In this document: one piece after another, positions 27,351-37,378 of the stretch
Numbering within the stretch: the stretch's first letter is position 1
Layout: every line of letters starts with the position of its first letter
Origin: Prauserella rugosa
Lineage (GTDB): Bacteria; Actinomycetota; Actinomycetes; Mycobacteriales; Pseudonocardiaceae
DNA: 64,000 nucleotides
Assembly (NCBI RefSeq): GCF_000719975.1
Contig: NZ_JOIJ01000015.1
Location: 49,330 to 113,329 of the forward strand
Direction: 5' to 3'
The notes under the pieces: model-generated
Database searches by the model: none
What the model saw: the letters and a program-made list of their open reading frames with translations, nothing else
Told to the model about the DNA's origin: nothing
Position numbers and translations under genes: made by a program

Positions 27351-28960
27351 CCGCGGCCGGCAGGGACACATCGGCGCCCGCGGTCGACGCGGCCGCACCG
27401 GTGCTGGAGATGCGCGGGATCACGAAGACGTTCCCCGGGGTGAAAGCTCTGTCCGGAGTGGACCTCATCGTCGGCGCGGGGGAGATCCACGCCGTCTGCG
27501 GCGAGAACGGCGCGGGCAAGTCGACCCTGATGAAGGTCCTCAGTGGAGTGCACCCGCACGGCAGTTACGAAGGGGAGATCCGGTTCGACGGTGAGTCCGT
27601 CGCGTTCCGCGACATCGCCGAGAGCGAGCGCCGCGGCATCGTGATCATCCACCAGGAGCTGGCGCTCGTGCCCGAACTGTCGGTGGCCGAGAACATCTTC
27701 CTCGGCAACGAGCAGGCCTCCCGCGGCATCATCAGCTGGGGTGCCACGCTGCGCGATGCGGCACGGCTCATGCGGCGCGTGGGACTTCCCGACAGCCCCG
27801 GGACGAGGGTGGCCGAACTCGGGGTGGGCCGCCAGCAGCTCGTCGAGATCGCCAAGGCGCTCTCGAAGGAGGTGAAGCTGCTCATCCTCGACGAGCCGAC
27901 GGCCGCGCTGAACGACGAGGACAGCCGCAACCTCCTGCAGCTCATCCTCGACCTGCGCGACCAGGGCATCGCGTGCATCGTCATCTCGCACAAGCTGGAG
28001 GAGATCCGGCGGATCGCCGACTCGGTCACGATCCTGCGCGACGGCCGCAGCGTCGAGACGTTGCGCGTGCGCGAGACACCCGACGCCGAGCCGGAACTAT
28101 CGGAGGACCGGATCATCCGGGGCATGGTGGGCCGCGACCTCAGCAGCCGTTTCCCGGAACGCCGCGAGTACCAGGGCCCGGACGCGGGTGAGGTCGCGTT
28201 CGAGGTGTCCGGGTGGACCGTGCGCCATCCGGTCGAGCCGCGCAAGGTCGTCGACGACGTGTCGTTGACCGTCCGCCGCGGCGAGATCGTCGGCATCGCC
28301 GGACTGATGGGTGCGGGCAGGACCGAACTGGCGATGAACGTGTTCGGCCGCAGCTACGGCGTCTACGAGGGCGGAACCGTGGCGGTGAACGGGACACCGG
28401 TGCGCACGCGGACGGTGCCCGAGGCGATCGGCCACGGCATCGCCTATGTCACCGAGGACCGCAAGACCTTCGGGCTCAACCTCATCGACACGGTGCACCG
28501 CAACATCTCGCTGACCTCGCTGCCGTCCATGACGCGGGGGGTCGCCGTCGACGAGCACAAGGAGCAGCAGGTCGCCGAGCGCTACCGGAAGTCGATGAAC
28601 ATCAAGACACCCACGGTGTTCGAACCGGTCGAGCGGCTCAGCGGCGGCAACCAGCAGAAGGTCGTGCTGAGCAGGTGGATCCACGCCGGACCGGAGGTGC
28701 TGATCCTCGACGAGCCGACGCGCGGCATCGACGTCGGCTCGAAGTTCGAGATCTACACCGTCATCGAGGAACTGGCCGCGCAAGGCAAAGCCGTGCTGTT
28801 CATCTCCTCGGAACTGCCCGAACTGCTCGGGATGTGCGACCGGATCTACACGATGGCCGCGGGACGGCTGACCGGCGAGGTCGACCGGGACGAGGCCACG
28901 CAGGAAGTACTCATGCGGTACATGACCGCCACGGACACCGAACCGAAGGTCCTCACATGA
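27347..28960 (+). CDS. mmsA: Multiple-monosaccharide ABC transporter, duplicated ATP-binding protein
   Basis: 537 residues with two ABC domains, the sugar-type (CUT2) arrangement. Domain 1: Walker A GENGAGKS (52-59), signature [16 protein letters not shown], Walker [12 protein letters not shown]. Domain 2 begins about residue 270 with a degenerate Walker A ([10 protein letters not shown]), as usual for this class, and has the strong signature [15 protein letters not shown] and [15 protein letters not shown]. It energises sugar uptake with the downstream permease. ATGA overlaps join it to both neighbours. Confidence 0.93.
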   Translation: MTAAGRDTSAPAVDAAAPVLEMRGITKTFPGVKALSGVDLIVGAGEIHAVCGENGAGKSTLMKVLSGVHPHGSYEGEIRFDGESVAFRDIAESERRGIVIIHQELALVPELSVAENIFLGNEQASRGIISWGATLRDAARLMRRVGLPDSPGTRVAELGVGRQQLVEIAKALSKEVKLLILDEPTAALNDEDSRNLLQLILDLRDQGIACIVISHKLEEIRRIADSVTILRDGRSVETLRVRETPDAEPELSEDRIIRGMVGRDLSSRFPERREYQGPDAGEVAFEVSGWTVRHPVEPRKVVDDVSLTVRRGEIVGIAGLMGAGRTELAMNVFGRSYGVYEGGTVAVNGTPVRTRTVPEAIGHGIAYVTEDRKTFGLNLIDTVHRNISLTSLPSMTRGVAVDEHKEQQVAERYRKSMNIKTPTVFEPVERLSGGNQQKVVLSRWIHAGPEVLILDEPTRGIDVGSKFEIYTVIEELAAQGKAVLFISSELPELLGMCDRIYTMAAGRLTGEVDRDEATQEVLMRYMTATDTEPKVLT

Positions 28961-30201
28961 CCACGACAGAAGATCGCACTCCCGACGCGCCGTCACCGGA
29001 CCATCTGCCACCCGCGCAGCAGTCCACGGGCGCGATCCTGCTCGACGTCGCGCGCAACAACGTCCGCCAGTACGGCATGCTCATCGCGTTGGCGCTGATC
29101 GTCCTGCTGTTCCAGATCTGGACCGACGGGACGCTGCTGCTGCCCAGCAACGTGTCCAATCTGGTCCAGCAGAACAGCTACATCCTGATCCTCGCCATCG
29201 GCATGATGGTGGTCATCATCGCCGGGCACATCGACCTGTCGGTCGGCTCCCTCGCGGCGTTCGTCGGGGCGATAGCGGCCGTGATGATGGTGAACTACAA
29301 CCTGCCGTGGGGCGTGGCACTCGTGCTCTCGCTCGTGATCGGCGCGGTCGCGGGCGCCTGGCAGGGATTCTGGATCGCCTACGTCGGCATCCCGTCGTTC
29401 ATCGTGACCCTCGCCGGCATGCTGCTGTTCCGCGGCGCGACGCAGATCGTCCTCGAAGGACAGTCGGTCGCCCCGTTCCCGCAGGGATTCCAGCAGATCG
29501 CGCAGGGGTTCATTCCCGAGATGGGCCCGTACACGCAGTACCACAACCCCACGCTCGTGCTGGGGTTGCTCGCGGTCGTAGCGCTGCTGGTGCAGCAGTG
29601 GCGGGACCGCAGGCGTCAGCTTGCGCACCAACTCGACGTGCTGCCGTTCCGGCTCTTCGTGGCCAAGTGCGTCGCCATGGCGGCCGCGATCGTGGTCGTC
29701 ACGCTGACGCTGGCGAGCTACCACGGCGTGCCGGTCGTGCTGCTGATCCTGTGCGCACTGGTGATCGTGCTCGGCTACGTGATGCGCAACGCCGTCATCG
29801 GCAGGCACGTCTACGCCCTCGGCGGCAACAAGGCGGCCGCCAAGCTCTCGGGTGTCCGGGACAAACGCGTCACGTTCCTCGTGTTCGTCAACATGGGAGT
29901 GCTGGCCGCGCTGGCCGGTTGCGTGTACGCGGCGCGCCTCAACGCCGCCACCCCACAGGCCGGGCTCATGTTCGAACTCGAGGCGATCGCGGCCGCGTTC
30001 ATCGGCGGCGCCTCGATGCGCGGCGGTGTCGGCACCGTCGTGGGTGCCGTGATCGGTGGCCTCGTCCTGGGCGTGCTGAACAACGGCATGTCCCTCGTCG
30101 GCATCGGCACCGACGCCCAGCAGGTGATCAAGGGCCTGGTGCTGTTGGCCGCCGTCGGCTTCGACGTGTGGAACAAGCGCAGGGCCGCAACGACCACCTA
30201 G
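28957..30201 (+). CDS. mmsB: Multiple-monosaccharide ABC transporter permease
   Basis: 414 residues with about ten membrane spans. The BPD_transp_2 fold is clear: [58 protein letters not shown], and the C-terminal [21 protein letters not shown], which contains the ATPase-coupling loop of CUT2 permeases. It is the membrane channel for the ChvE/MmsA sugar transporter. ATG overlaps the ATPase stop (ATGA). A CGACCACCTAGA 12-bp duplication occurs exactly at its stop codon, giving a second in-frame TAG. Confidence 0.93.
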   Translation: MTTTEDRTPDAPSPDHLPPAQQSTGAILLDVARNNVRQYGMLIALALIVLLFQIWTDGTLLLPSNVSNLVQQNSYILILAIGMMVVIIAGHIDLSVGSLAAFVGAIAAVMMVNYNLPWGVALVLSLVIGAVAGAWQGFWIAYVGIPSFIVTLAGMLLFRGATQIVLEGQSVAPFPQGFQQIAQGFIPEMGPYTQYHNPTLVLGLLAVVALLVQQWRDRRRQLAHQLDVLPFRLFVAKCVAMAAAIVVVTLTLASYHGVPVVLLILCALVIVLGYVMRNAVIGRHVYALGGNKAAAKLSGVRDKRVTFLVFVNMGVLAALAGCVYAARLNAATPQAGLMFELEAIAAAFIGGASMRGGVGTVVGAVIGGLVLGVLNNGMSLVGIGTDAQQVIKGLVLLAAVGFDVWNKRRAATTT

Positions 30202-30229
30202 ACGACCACCTAGAGGGAAGGTCACCCGG

Positions 30230-30274
30230 GGTCCGCCCGGCCGCTGGGCCGGATCCCACCACGCCGGGCGGGCC
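30230..30274. terminator. Hairpin between the sugar operon and the lactonase gene
   Basis: GGTCCGCCCGGC pairs with GCCGGGCGGGCC (one wobble) around 21 nt. The two transcription units converge here. Confidence 0.65.
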
Positions 30275-30278
30275 CGGC

Positions 30279-31130
30279 TCACCCCGCGAACGCGGGTTGG
30301 GCCAGGCCCGTTCCCGCGCCGGGCAGGACGAACACCGACCCGGCGTCCGGGTGCGGCGTGTCCTGGCCGACCCGCGCGGTCGTGACGTACAGATCCGACA
30401 GTGCCGAGCCGGCGAAGGCGCACGCCGTCGGATGGCTCACCGGGAGTGCGACCGTGCGGTCGAGGCGGCCGTCGGGGGTGTAGCGCCGGACGGCGCCGCC
30501 TGCCCAGAGCGCGACCCACACGCACCCGTCGGCGTCGACGCACAGCCCGTCGGGAAACCCCGCCCCCTCCTCGAGCACGGCGAGGGGACGGCGCCCGCTC
30601 ACCGACCCGTCGTCGTGGGCGTCGAAGACGTCGATCCGCCGGGTGGGAGTGTCGATGTAGTACATCAGCCGCCCGTCGGGACTCCATCCGGTGCCGTTGC
30701 TCACCGTCACCCGCGGCAGCACGGTGGCCGAGGACCCGTCCGGGCCGAACCTGGTCAGCGTGCCGCCTCCTGGTGCCTCGTCGTAGCGCATCGTGCCGAC
30801 CCACAACGCGCCGTCCGGTGCCACGGCGGCGTCGTTGCCGCGCCGCCCCTCGACGGGCTCGTGGTGCAGCCACCGGAACGCTCCCGCGCCGTCGTAGACG
30901 CCGACCCCGTCGCGCAGGTTGACGACCAGACCCCGGCCGTCGGTGCGCGGTTTGGCCGCACCCACGTGCTGCCCGGTGTCGGTCGTGGACGTCGCCCCGC
31001 TCGCCGGGTCGAACGTGTGCACGCGGGAGGAGAGGATGTCGACCCACAGCAGGCGCCGCGTCGCGGGATCCCACGTGGGGCCCTCGCCGAGCTGTGCCGT
31101 CGCGGCGACGGCGATCTCCGGGCCCCTCAC
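30279..31130 (-). CDS. SMP-30/gluconolactonase family lactonase
   Basis: 283 residues, a six-bladed beta-propeller. Family residues are visible: LGEGPTWDPATRRLLWVDI (metal Glu), AAVAPDGALWVGTMRYDE, TVSNGTGWSPDGRLMYYIDT (Asn and Asp ligands) and GFPDGLCVDADGCVWVALW (Asp). These enzymes open sugar-acid lactones using a divalent metal. In this locus it would turn the dehydrogenase product (a lactone) into the aldonate used by the dehydratase. Its GTG overlaps the iclR-type stop (GTGA), so regulator and lactonase are co-expressed. Confidence 0.9.
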   Translation of the reverse strand: MRGPEIAVAATAQLGEGPTWDPATRRLLWVDILSSRVHTFDPASGATSTTDTGQHVGAAKPRTDGRGLVVNLRDGVGVYDGAGAFRWLHHEPVEGRRGNDAAVAPDGALWVGTMRYDEAPGGGTLTRFGPDGSSATVLPRVTVSNGTGWSPDGRLMYYIDTPTRRIDVFDAHDDGSVSGRRPLAVLEEGAGFPDGLCVDADGCVWVALWAGGAVRRYTPDGRLDRTVALPVSHPTACAFAGSALSDLYVTTARVGQDTPHPDAGSVFVLPGAGTGLAQPAFAG

Positions 31131-31900
31131 GGCCTGCCCCGGTGGCCGAGACGCGCCGACAGGTCCGCCGCGCCCTTCAGCGCGAGCTGTTCGAGTTCCG
31201 GGGTGCGGGCTGCGTCCCACCGGACGGTGGGCACGGAGATGCTGAGCGCCGCGACGACCGCGCCCGAGGCGTCCCGCACGGGCGCGGCCACGCAGTGCAC
31301 GTCCGGATTGGACTCGCGTTCCTCGACGGCGATGCCGCGCTCCCGGATCTCGGCCAGGTGCGTGCGCAGGTCGGTGGGGGAGGTGATGCTGGCGGCCGTC
31401 ATCGCGGGCAGGGCCGCGTCGACGGGAATGCGCTCGTCGAGGACCTCCCCCGGCAGCATCGCCAACAACATCTTGCCCACCGCGGTGCAGTGGGCGGGCA
31501 GCTTGCGGCCCGCGGCCGACACCATGCGCACCGCGTGGGTGCTGTCGACCTTGGCGATGTAGATGACGTCGGCGTCCTCGAGGATCGCCACGTGCACCGT
31601 CTCGTCGCACGTCTGCGCCACGTCGGCGGCGACCTGCCTGCCCTCGGCGGCCAGGTCCAGCTGCTCGGCGTAGCGGCTGCCGAGTTGGTACGTGCGTACC
31701 CCGAGGCGGTAACCGCCCGCCTGTTCGGGCGCCGGGACCAGGTAACCACGCGCGGTCAGCGTGCTCACCAGCTCGTGGACGGTGGTGCGCGGCAGGCCGA
31801 GTCGTCTGGTCATCTCGGGCGGCGACAGCACGGCGTCGGCGTCGAGGAACAGTTCGAGTATGTCCAGCGCTCTCGCGACGGCGGGCACCTGACGTCCCAT
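31127..31900 (-). CDS. IclR-family transcriptional regulator of the sugar-oxidation locus
   Basis: 257 residues. The N-terminal winged helix (VARALDILELFLDADAVLS, PPEMTRRLGLPRTTVHELVS) is followed by the IclR ligand-binding domain (VHVAILEDADVIYIAKVDST, PAHCTAVGKMLLAMLPGEVL, CVAAPVRDASGAVVAALSIS). IclR proteins bind a pathway metabolite and usually repress. The ATG at 31900 is chosen because MGRQVPAVARALDILE is the normal start; open codons further upstream run through a block of 17-bp direct repeats that is clearly promoter DNA. Translation is coupled to the lactonase. Targets probably include its own promoter and the dehydratase operon. Confidence 0.92.
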   Translation of the reverse strand: MGRQVPAVARALDILELFLDADAVLSPPEMTRRLGLPRTTVHELVSTLTARGYLVPAPEQAGGYRLGVRTYQLGSRYAEQLDLAAEGRQVAADVAQTCDETVHVAILEDADVIYIAKVDSTHAVRMVSAAGRKLPAHCTAVGKMLLAMLPGEVLDERIPVDAALPAMTAASITSPTDLRTHLAEIRERGIAVEERESNPDVHCVAAPVRDASGAVVAALSISVPTVRWDAARTPELEQLALKGAADLSARLGHRGRP

Positions 31901-31938
31901 GGTCTTCCCATCACCCCGTTCCGTGCGGTACCGCAGCG

Positions 31939-32028
31939 CCTGTTCGAGACCGCAACCTGTTCGACACCGCTGCCTGTTCGACACCGCAGCTTGTTCGACA
32001 CCGCAAACGGCTGTCGAAATACCGAACA
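31939..32028 (-). promoter_or_regulatory. Four 17-bp tandem repeats plus palindromic site upstream of the iclR-type gene
   Basis: CCTGTTCGACACCGCNN is repeated four times without gaps (31939-31955, 31956-31972, 31973-31989, 31990-32006), with single substitutions in copies 1 and 4. A related imperfect palindrome TGTCGAAATACCGAACA follows at 32012-32028. The TTCGA/CGAACA cores match IclR half-sites and the operator before the dehydratase. A 17-bp period is about 1.6 helical turns, so neighbouring copies face different sides of the DNA. Confidence 0.65.
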
Positions 32029-32118
32029 CAGCCTACGAGGTGAACCCGGTCCACGACCAGAGCGCGCGGCGAAAACCCGGCGCTGCCGACCACCGTGGCC
32101 CGCCACGTCGGTACACGC

Positions 32119-32153
32119 ACGAAGGCCCGCCACAGTGTGTGACGGGCCTTCGT
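32119..32153 (-). terminator. Perfect 11-bp hairpin, terminator of the MBL-fold gene
   Basis: ACGAAGGCCCG and CGGGCCTTCGT are exact inverse complements with a 13-nt loop, starting 26 nt beyond the stop of the 32179-32856 gene. Confidence 0.75.
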
Positions 32154-32178
32154 ATGACGGGTATTCGTGCGACGGTCT

Positions 32179-32856
32179 TCACCAGCCGCGTTCGCGCCAC
32201 TCCGGCACCTTGGGGCGTTCGGCACCCAGGGTCGAGTCGTCCCCGTGCCCGGGGTAGAACCATGTCTCGTCCGGCAGCACCGCGAACACGCGCTGCTCCA
32301 CGTCGTCGAGCAGCGACGTGAACTCCTCCTGCGAGTTCGTCTTGCCGATGCCGCCGGGGAACAACGAGTCGCCGGTGAACAGGTGCGGGGTGCCCGCCGG
32401 GTCGCGGTAGAGCAGCGCGATCGATCCGGGCGTGTGCCCGCGCAGGTGGATGACCTCGAGCGTGCACTCACCGACCGACAGGGTGTCGCCGTGTTCGACG
32501 AGGTGGTCGGGCGGCACGGGAAGCGGGTCGGCGTCGGCGGGGTGCGCGGCGGTGTAGGAGCCGTTGGCGCCCGCCACCGCGCCCAGCGCCTGCCAGTGGT
32601 CGGGGTGCTGGTGGGTCGTCACCACCGTGCGCAGTGCGGGACGGTCGTCGGAGTGCCCGATCAGGTCGGAGATGCGCTCCGGGTCGGCCGCGGCGTCGAC
32701 GAGCAGCGCCTCGTTGGTCGCCCTGCACACCAGCAGGTAGGCGTTGTTGTCCATCGGGCCGACCGACAGCTTCGTGATGGTCAGGTGCTCCAGCGTGCGG
32801 CGGGCCGCATCGCCGCCCGGCTCGACGTGACCGGTGTAGTCCTCGGAGACGTTCAC
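32179..32856 (-). CDS. MBL-fold metallo-hydrolase (glyoxalase II-like)
   Basis: 225 residues. The metallo-beta-lactamase fold signature THQHPDHW binds two metals, together with later His/Asp residues in HLRGHTPGSIALLY, FTGDSLFPGGIGKT and WFYPGHGDDS. This is the glyoxalase II/persulfide dioxygenase-like branch that acts on small thioesters, though the exact substrate is uncertain. The GTG at 32856 opens VNVSEDYTGHVEPGG; codons upstream are unrelated. It is divergent from the acyltransferase gene. Confidence 0.87.
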   Translation of the reverse strand: MNVSEDYTGHVEPGGDAARRTLEHLTITKLSVGPMDNNAYLLVCRATNEALLVDAAADPERISDLIGHSDDRPALRTVVTTHQHPDHWQALGAVAGANGSYTAAHPADADPLPVPPDHLVEHGDTLSVGECTLEVIHLRGHTPGSIALLYRDPAGTPHLFTGDSLFPGGIGKTNSQEEFTSLLDDVEQRVFAVLPDETWFYPGHGDDSTLGAERPKVPEWRERGW

Positions 32857-32969
32857 GCCGCCCACCGTATTACGTGACCGCTGTGTGATGTCAGGGGTGG
32901 CGGCCGTTAAGGTCCGTGACTCGGATCGCCGCAAACCGGGCGATCGCGGCAGGCGACAGGGGGACGCGC

Positions 32970-34283
32970 GTGGCAGCGACAACGGGGGCGGCGCGTGCGC
33001 CGGGCCGGAGGGCCGGGACGTCGAACCGCAAGATGAGCTGGGACGTCATCCGCGTCCTGGCGATCACGTTCGTCGTGGCGGGCCACGTCACCGCCGGTGC
33101 GGAGGCGATGCCCGACATCGAGCCGTACCCCGGCACGCTGCGCCTGCCGTTCGGCACCTTCACGCTGCTGGTCCTGTCCGGTTACTTCATGGGCCCGACG
33201 CTGCGCAAGCTCAGTGCCGGGCGGTGGTTCCAGGCCCGGTTGGCGCGCATCCTGCCCGCCTACGTCGTGGCGATGCTGGCGACGTTCCTGGTCCTGCGGA
33301 TCGTCGTGCCGATCTTCAACGACGGCGAGGAAGGCCCGTGGTACCTGCCGGGCGTGGGCGACCTCGTGCGCAACCTGCTGCTGGTGCACGAGTGGACCGG
33401 TAACATGCACCGGCGCATCGACGCCTCCTACTGGACCCTGCCGGTGCAGGTGGCCGCGTTCGCCGGGGCCGCGCTGGTCGCGTGGTTCTGGTGGCGCAGG
33501 CGGCCCCGCCGGGTGCGGCCCGCCGTCGTGGTGTGGGGCGTGCTCGGCGTCGCGGCCGCCAGCCCGGTGCTCAGCGGGATCACGCAGGTCGTGCCGACAG
33601 CCACCGGTCTGTACTACGCGCACCTGTTCGCCGCCGGTACGGCGATCTGGCTGTGGTCCGAGCGGCGGCTCGCGGGGCCCAACCTCACGGCGATCCTGCT
33701 CGTCGTCCTCGGCCTGCAGATCTTCCGCTCGAGCGAACCGCGACTGGTGATCGTCGCCTGCCTCGGCGTGATGCTCGGGCTCATGTGCCTGGCCGCGCGC
33801 GGCCCCGACTGGGACCGCGTGCTCGGCGTACTGCGCAGGCCGATCTCGTGGCTGGCGGGGATCAGCTTCGGGATCTACCTGGTGCACCAGAAGCTCGGCT
33901 ACGTCGTGGCGCGCGTGCTGACGGGCATGGAGGTCGAGCCGTGGTGGCTCCGGCTCGGCGTCGTGCTGACCGTGATCGTGCTGGCGGCGTGGGCGCTGAC
34001 CGTGTTCGTCGAACGGCCCGCGCACCGGCTGCTGGCACCCGCACGCCCCTCGAGAAGTCCGCAGAGCTCTCGGCCCGACGCCCCGGGACCGGACGCCCCC
34101 GCACCGGACACGACCGAGGCCGCCGAGTCCCCTGCGCCCGCCGAGCCCGCCGAGCCCGCCGAGCCCGCCGAGCCCGCCGAGCCCGCCGAGCCCGCCGAGT
34201 CCGCTGCACCCGCCGAGGCCCCTGTGCCCGCCGAGCCTGTCGACCCCGCTCAGCCCGTGAAGGGCGCTCCGACCAGGGCGTGA
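32970..34283 (+). CDS. Membrane acyltransferase 3 (OafA-like) with Ala/Glu/Pro repeat tail
   Basis: 437 residues with about ten membrane spans. The family's catalytic His lies early in VIRVLAITFVVAGHVTAG; other motifs are LLVLSGYFMG, ARLARILPAYVVA and SFGIYLVHQKLGYVV. These enzymes transfer acetyl or other acyl groups to extracellular sugars or peptidoglycan. After the last span (~residue 350) comes an 85-residue hydrophilic tail, mostly Pro/Ala/Glu, with a six-fold (Glu-Pro-Ala) repeat. GTG 32970 follows a GGGGGA site; an ATG at 32916 is possible. Confidence 0.86.
   Translation: MAATTGAARAPGRRAGTSNRKMSWDVIRVLAITFVVAGHVTAGAEAMPDIEPYPGTLRLPFGTFTLLVLSGYFMGPTLRKLSAGRWFQARLARILPAYVVAMLATFLVLRIVVPIFNDGEEGPWYLPGVGDLVRNLLLVHEWTGNMHRRIDASYWTLPVQVAAFAGAALVAWFWWRRRPRRVRPAVVVWGVLGVAAASPVLSGITQVVPTATGLYYAHLFAAGTAIWLWSERRLAGPNLTAILLVVLGLQIFRSSEPRLVIVACLGVMLGLMCLAARGPDWDRVLGVLRRPISWLAGISFGIYLVHQKLGYVVARVLTGMEVEPWWLRLGVVLTVIVLAAWALTVFVERPAHRLLAPARPSRSPQSSRPDAPGPDAPAPDTTEAAESPAPAEPAEPAEPAEPAEPAEPAESAAPAEAPVPAEPVDPAQPVKGAPTRA
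34136..34199 (+). repeat. 9-bp tandem repeat (GAGCCCGCC) in the acyltransferase tail
   Basis: About seven near-perfect copies of GAGCCCGCC encode repeated Glu-Pro-Ala. The number of copies is expected to vary between strains because unit length is a multiple of three and frame is kept. Confidence 0.85.
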
Positions 34284-34455
34284 ACCCCGGTCCCGGACGG
34301 CGGGCGGCATTTCTGTCGGGGGTGCGACCTAGCATGGTGGTCGGCGGGTATGCGCATGCGACCGTGCGTGCCTCCCGTCCCACACACGACCTCGCTTCAC
34401 GCGGCCCGGGCCCTCCGGCCCGCACCGCGCTGCACCAGTGAAGGGACCATCGCCG

Positions 34456-37314
34456 GTGGCTGACCGTCTTGTAATCCGCGGCGCCCGCGAGCACAACCTG
34501 CGCGGCATCGACATCGACCTGCCGCGCGACAGCCTCATCGTGTTCACGGGGCTGTCCGGGTCGGGGAAGTCGAGCCTGGCGTTCGACACGATCTTCGCGG
34601 AGGGCCAGCGGCGCTACGTGGAATCGCTGTCGGCGTACGCGCGGCAGTTCCTCGGCCAGATGGACAAGCCGGACGTGGACTTCATCGAAGGCCTCTCACC
34701 CGCCGTGTCGATCGACCAGAAGTCGACCTCGCGGAACCCGCGGTCCACCGTCGGCACGATCACCGAGGTCTACGACTACCTGCGGCTGCTGTACGCCCGC
34801 GCGGGCAAGCCCCACTGCCCGCAGTGCGGGGCGCCGATCAGCAAACAGACGCCCCAGCAGATCGTCGACCAGGTGCTTGACATGGAGGCCGACGTGCGCT
34901 TCCAGGTCCTGGCTCCGGTGGTGCGCGGCCGCAAGGGCGAGTACGTCGACCTGTTCTCCAACCTCCAACAGCAGGGCTACGCGCGGGCGCGCGTCGACGG
35001 CACGGTCCACTCGCTGACCGATCCGCCGAAGCTGAAGAAGCAGGAGAAGCACGACATCGGCGTCGTGGTCGACCGGCTCAAGGTCAAGCCGAGCGCCAAG
35101 CAGCGGCTCACCGACTCGATCGAGACGGCGCTGCGGCTCGCCGACGGGCTCGTCGAGCTCGAGTTCGTCGACCTGCCCGAGGACGATCCACATCGCATCC
35201 GCGGCTTCTCCGAGAACCTGGCCTGCCCGAACGGGCATGCGCTGGCCGTCGAGGATCTCGAGCCCCGTTCGTTCTCCTTCAACTCGCCCTACGGCGCCTG
35301 CCCGGACTGCACCGGCATCGGCGTCCGCAAGGAGGTCGACCTGGAGCTGATCGTCCCGGACGAGGACCTGTCGCTGGCCGACGGCGCCATCCAGCCGTGG
35401 AGCGGAGGGCAGAGCGCCGACTACTTCGAGCGGTTGCTGACGTCGCTGTCGGAGGCGATGGGCTTCCGGATGGACACGCCGTGGCGCAAGCTCCCCGCCA
35501 AGGTCCAGAAGGCGGTGCTCTACGGCGTCGACGAACAGGTCCACGTCCAGTACCGCAACCGCTACGGCAGGCGGCGGTCGTACTACGCGAACTTCGAGGG
35601 CGTCATCCCGTTCCTGGAGCGCAGGCACGAGCAGACCGAGTCGGAGCACACGCGCGAACGCTACGAGGGCTACATGCGCGAGGTGCCGTGCCCGGTGTGT
35701 CAGGGCACCCGGCTCAAGCCGGAGATCCTCGCCGTCACCCTCGAACACGGCGAGCACGGCGAGCGGTCGATCGCCGACGTGTGTGCGCTGTCGGTGGCCG
35801 AGGCCTCCGAGTTCCTCGACGGCCTCGTGCTCGGGGAGCGGCAGGCCATGATCGCCGGTGCCGTGCTGAAGGAGATCCAGGCGCGGTTGCACTTCCTGCT
35901 CGACGTCGGACTCGACTACCTCTCGCTCGACCGTGCCGCAGGCACGCTCTCCGGAGGGGAGGCGCAGCGCATCCGGCTGGCCACGCAGATCGGCTCCGGA
36001 CTGGTCGGTGTGCTGTACGTGCTCGACGAGCCGTCCATCGGTCTGCACCAGCGGGACAACCAGCGGCTGATCGACACCCTCAGCAGGCTGCGCGACCTCG
36101 GCAACACGCTGATCGTCGTCGAACACGACGAGGACACGATCAAGGCCAGCGACTGGGTGGTCGACATCGGTCCCGGCGCAGGCGAACACGGCGGCCAGGT
36201 GGTCCACAGCGGGCCGTACTCGAAGCTGCTGAAGAGCAAGAAGTCCATGACGGGCGACTATCTGGCGGGCCGCAAGGAGATCCCGGTGCCGCAGATCCGC
36301 CGCCCGGTGAACAAGAAGAAGCAGCTGACGGTGGTCGGTGCGCGCGAGAACAACCTGCGCGGCATCGACGTGTCGTTCCCGCTCGGCACCCTCATCTCCG
36401 TCACCGGCGTGTCGGGTTCGGGCAAGTCGACGCTCGTCAACGACATCCTGGCCACCGTCCTGGCGAACAAGCTCAACAGCGCGCGCCAGGTTCCCGGCAG
36501 GCACACCCGCGTCAACGGGCTGTCCAACGTGGACAAACTGGTGCGGGTCGACCAGTCGCCCATCGGCCGCACGCCGCGGTCCAACCCCGCCACCTACACC
36601 GGCGTGTGGGACCGGCTGCGCAAGCTGTTCGCCGAGACCACCGAGGCGAAGGTCCGCGGCTACCAGGCAGGCCGGTTCTCCTTCAACGTCAAGGGCGGCC
36701 GCTGCGAGGCGTGTGCCGGCGACGGCACGCTCAAGATCGAGATGAACTTCCTGCCCGACGTCTACGTGCCCTGCGAGGTGTGCAAGGGCGCGCGGTACAA
36801 CCGCGAGACGCTCGAGGTGCACTACAAGGGCAAGACGGTCGCCGAGGTTCTCGACATGCCGATCGAGGAGGCGGCGGAGTTCTTCGAGCCGATCAAGCCG
36901 ATCCACCGGTACCTGTCGACCCTCGTCGACGTCGGCCTCGGTTACGTGCGCCTCGGCCAGCCCGCGCCGACGTTGTCGGGCGGCGAGGCCCAGCGGGTCA
37001 AACTCGCCAGCGAACTGCAGAAGCGTTCCACCGGCCAGACGGTCTACATCCTCGACGAGCCGACGACCGGCCTGCACTTCGAGGACATCCGGCGGCTGCT
37101 CGACGTCGTGCAGGGCCTGGTCGACAAGGGCAACACGGTGATCGTCATCGAGCACAACCTCGACGTGATCAAGACGTCCGACTGGATCATCGACATGGGC
37201 CCCGAAGGCGGCAGCGGCGGGGGAACGGTCGTGGCCGAAGGCACCCCGGAGGACGTCGCGGCCAACCCGGACAGCTACACCGGCCGGTTCCTCAAGTCCT
37301 ACCTGGACGGCTGA
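34456..37314 (+). CDS. uvrA: Excinuclease ABC subunit A (UvrA)
   Basis: 952 residues, the damage-recognition ATPase of nucleotide excision repair. Two ABC modules are visible: Walker [14 protein letters not shown] near residue 32 with signature [14 protein letters not shown], and [13 protein letters not shown] near 653 with [15 protein letters not shown]. Zinc fingers include [12 protein letters not shown] and CEACAGDG...[13 protein letters not shown]. The GTG at 34456 gives [15 protein letters not shown], the usual actinobacterial start, with AAGGGA 9 nt upstream; the ATG at 34438 is rejected. Monogenic and followed by a strong terminator. Confidence 0.98.
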   Translation: MADRLVIRGAREHNLRGIDIDLPRDSLIVFTGLSGSGKSSLAFDTIFAEGQRRYVESLSAYARQFLGQMDKPDVDFIEGLSPAVSIDQKSTSRNPRSTVGTITEVYDYLRLLYARAGKPHCPQCGAPISKQTPQQIVDQVLDMEADVRFQVLAPVVRGRKGEYVDLFSNLQQQGYARARVDGTVHSLTDPPKLKKQEKHDIGVVVDRLKVKPSAKQRLTDSIETALRLADGLVELEFVDLPEDDPHRIRGFSENLACPNGHALAVEDLEPRSFSFNSPYGACPDCTGIGVRKEVDLELIVPDEDLSLADGAIQPWSGGQSADYFERLLTSLSEAMGFRMDTPWRKLPAKVQKAVLYGVDEQVHVQYRNRYGRRRSYYANFEGVIPFLERRHEQTESEHTRERYEGYMREVPCPVCQGTRLKPEILAVTLEHGEHGERSIADVCALSVAEASEFLDGLVLGERQAMIAGAVLKEIQARLHFLLDVGLDYLSLDRAAGTLSGGEAQRIRLATQIGSGLVGVLYVLDEPSIGLHQRDNQRLIDTLSRLRDLGNTLIVVEHDEDTIKASDWVVDIGPGAGEHGGQVVHSGPYSKLLKSKKSMTGDYLAGRKEIPVPQIRRPVNKKKQLTVVGARENNLRGIDVSFPLGTLISVTGVSGSGKSTLVNDILATVLANKLNSARQVPGRHTRVNGLSNVDKLVRVDQSPIGRTPRSNPATYTGVWDRLRKLFAETTEAKVRGYQAGRFSFNVKGGRCEACAGDGTLKIEMNFLPDVYVPCEVCKGARYNRETLEVHYKGKTVAEVLDMPIEEAAEFFEPIKPIHRYLSTLVDVGLGYVRLGQPAPTLSGGEAQRVKLASELQKRSTGQTVYILDEPTTGLHFEDIRRLLDVVQGLVDKGNTVIVIEHNLDVIKTSDWIIDMGPEGGSGGGTVVAEGTPEDVAANPDSYTGRFLKSYLDG

Positions 37315-37316
37315 GG

Positions 37317-37351
37317 GGGGCGGCGTTCGCACCGCGGGCGAACGCCGCCCC
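37317..37351. terminator. Perfect 14-bp hairpin after uvrA
   Basis: GGGGCGGCGTTCGC and GCGAACGCCGCCCC pair exactly with a 7-nt loop, between convergent genes. Confidence 0.85.
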
Positions 37352-37378
37352 TCAACAGCCTCAGTAGCCTGAGTCGTG

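Noticed and set aside
31939..32006. Possible CRISPR-like array
   Set aside because: Units are contiguous 17-mers without spacers and lie in a promoter; no cas genes in the window.
31901..32029. N-terminal extension of the IclR regulator by 43 codons
   Set aside because: The extra codons translate the 17-bp repeat array and have no similarity to IclR proteins; the ATG at 31900 fits the family.
34696..37332. 878-residue open frame antisense to uvrA
   Set aside because: Shadow of uvrA; also reads through the uvrA terminator hairpin.
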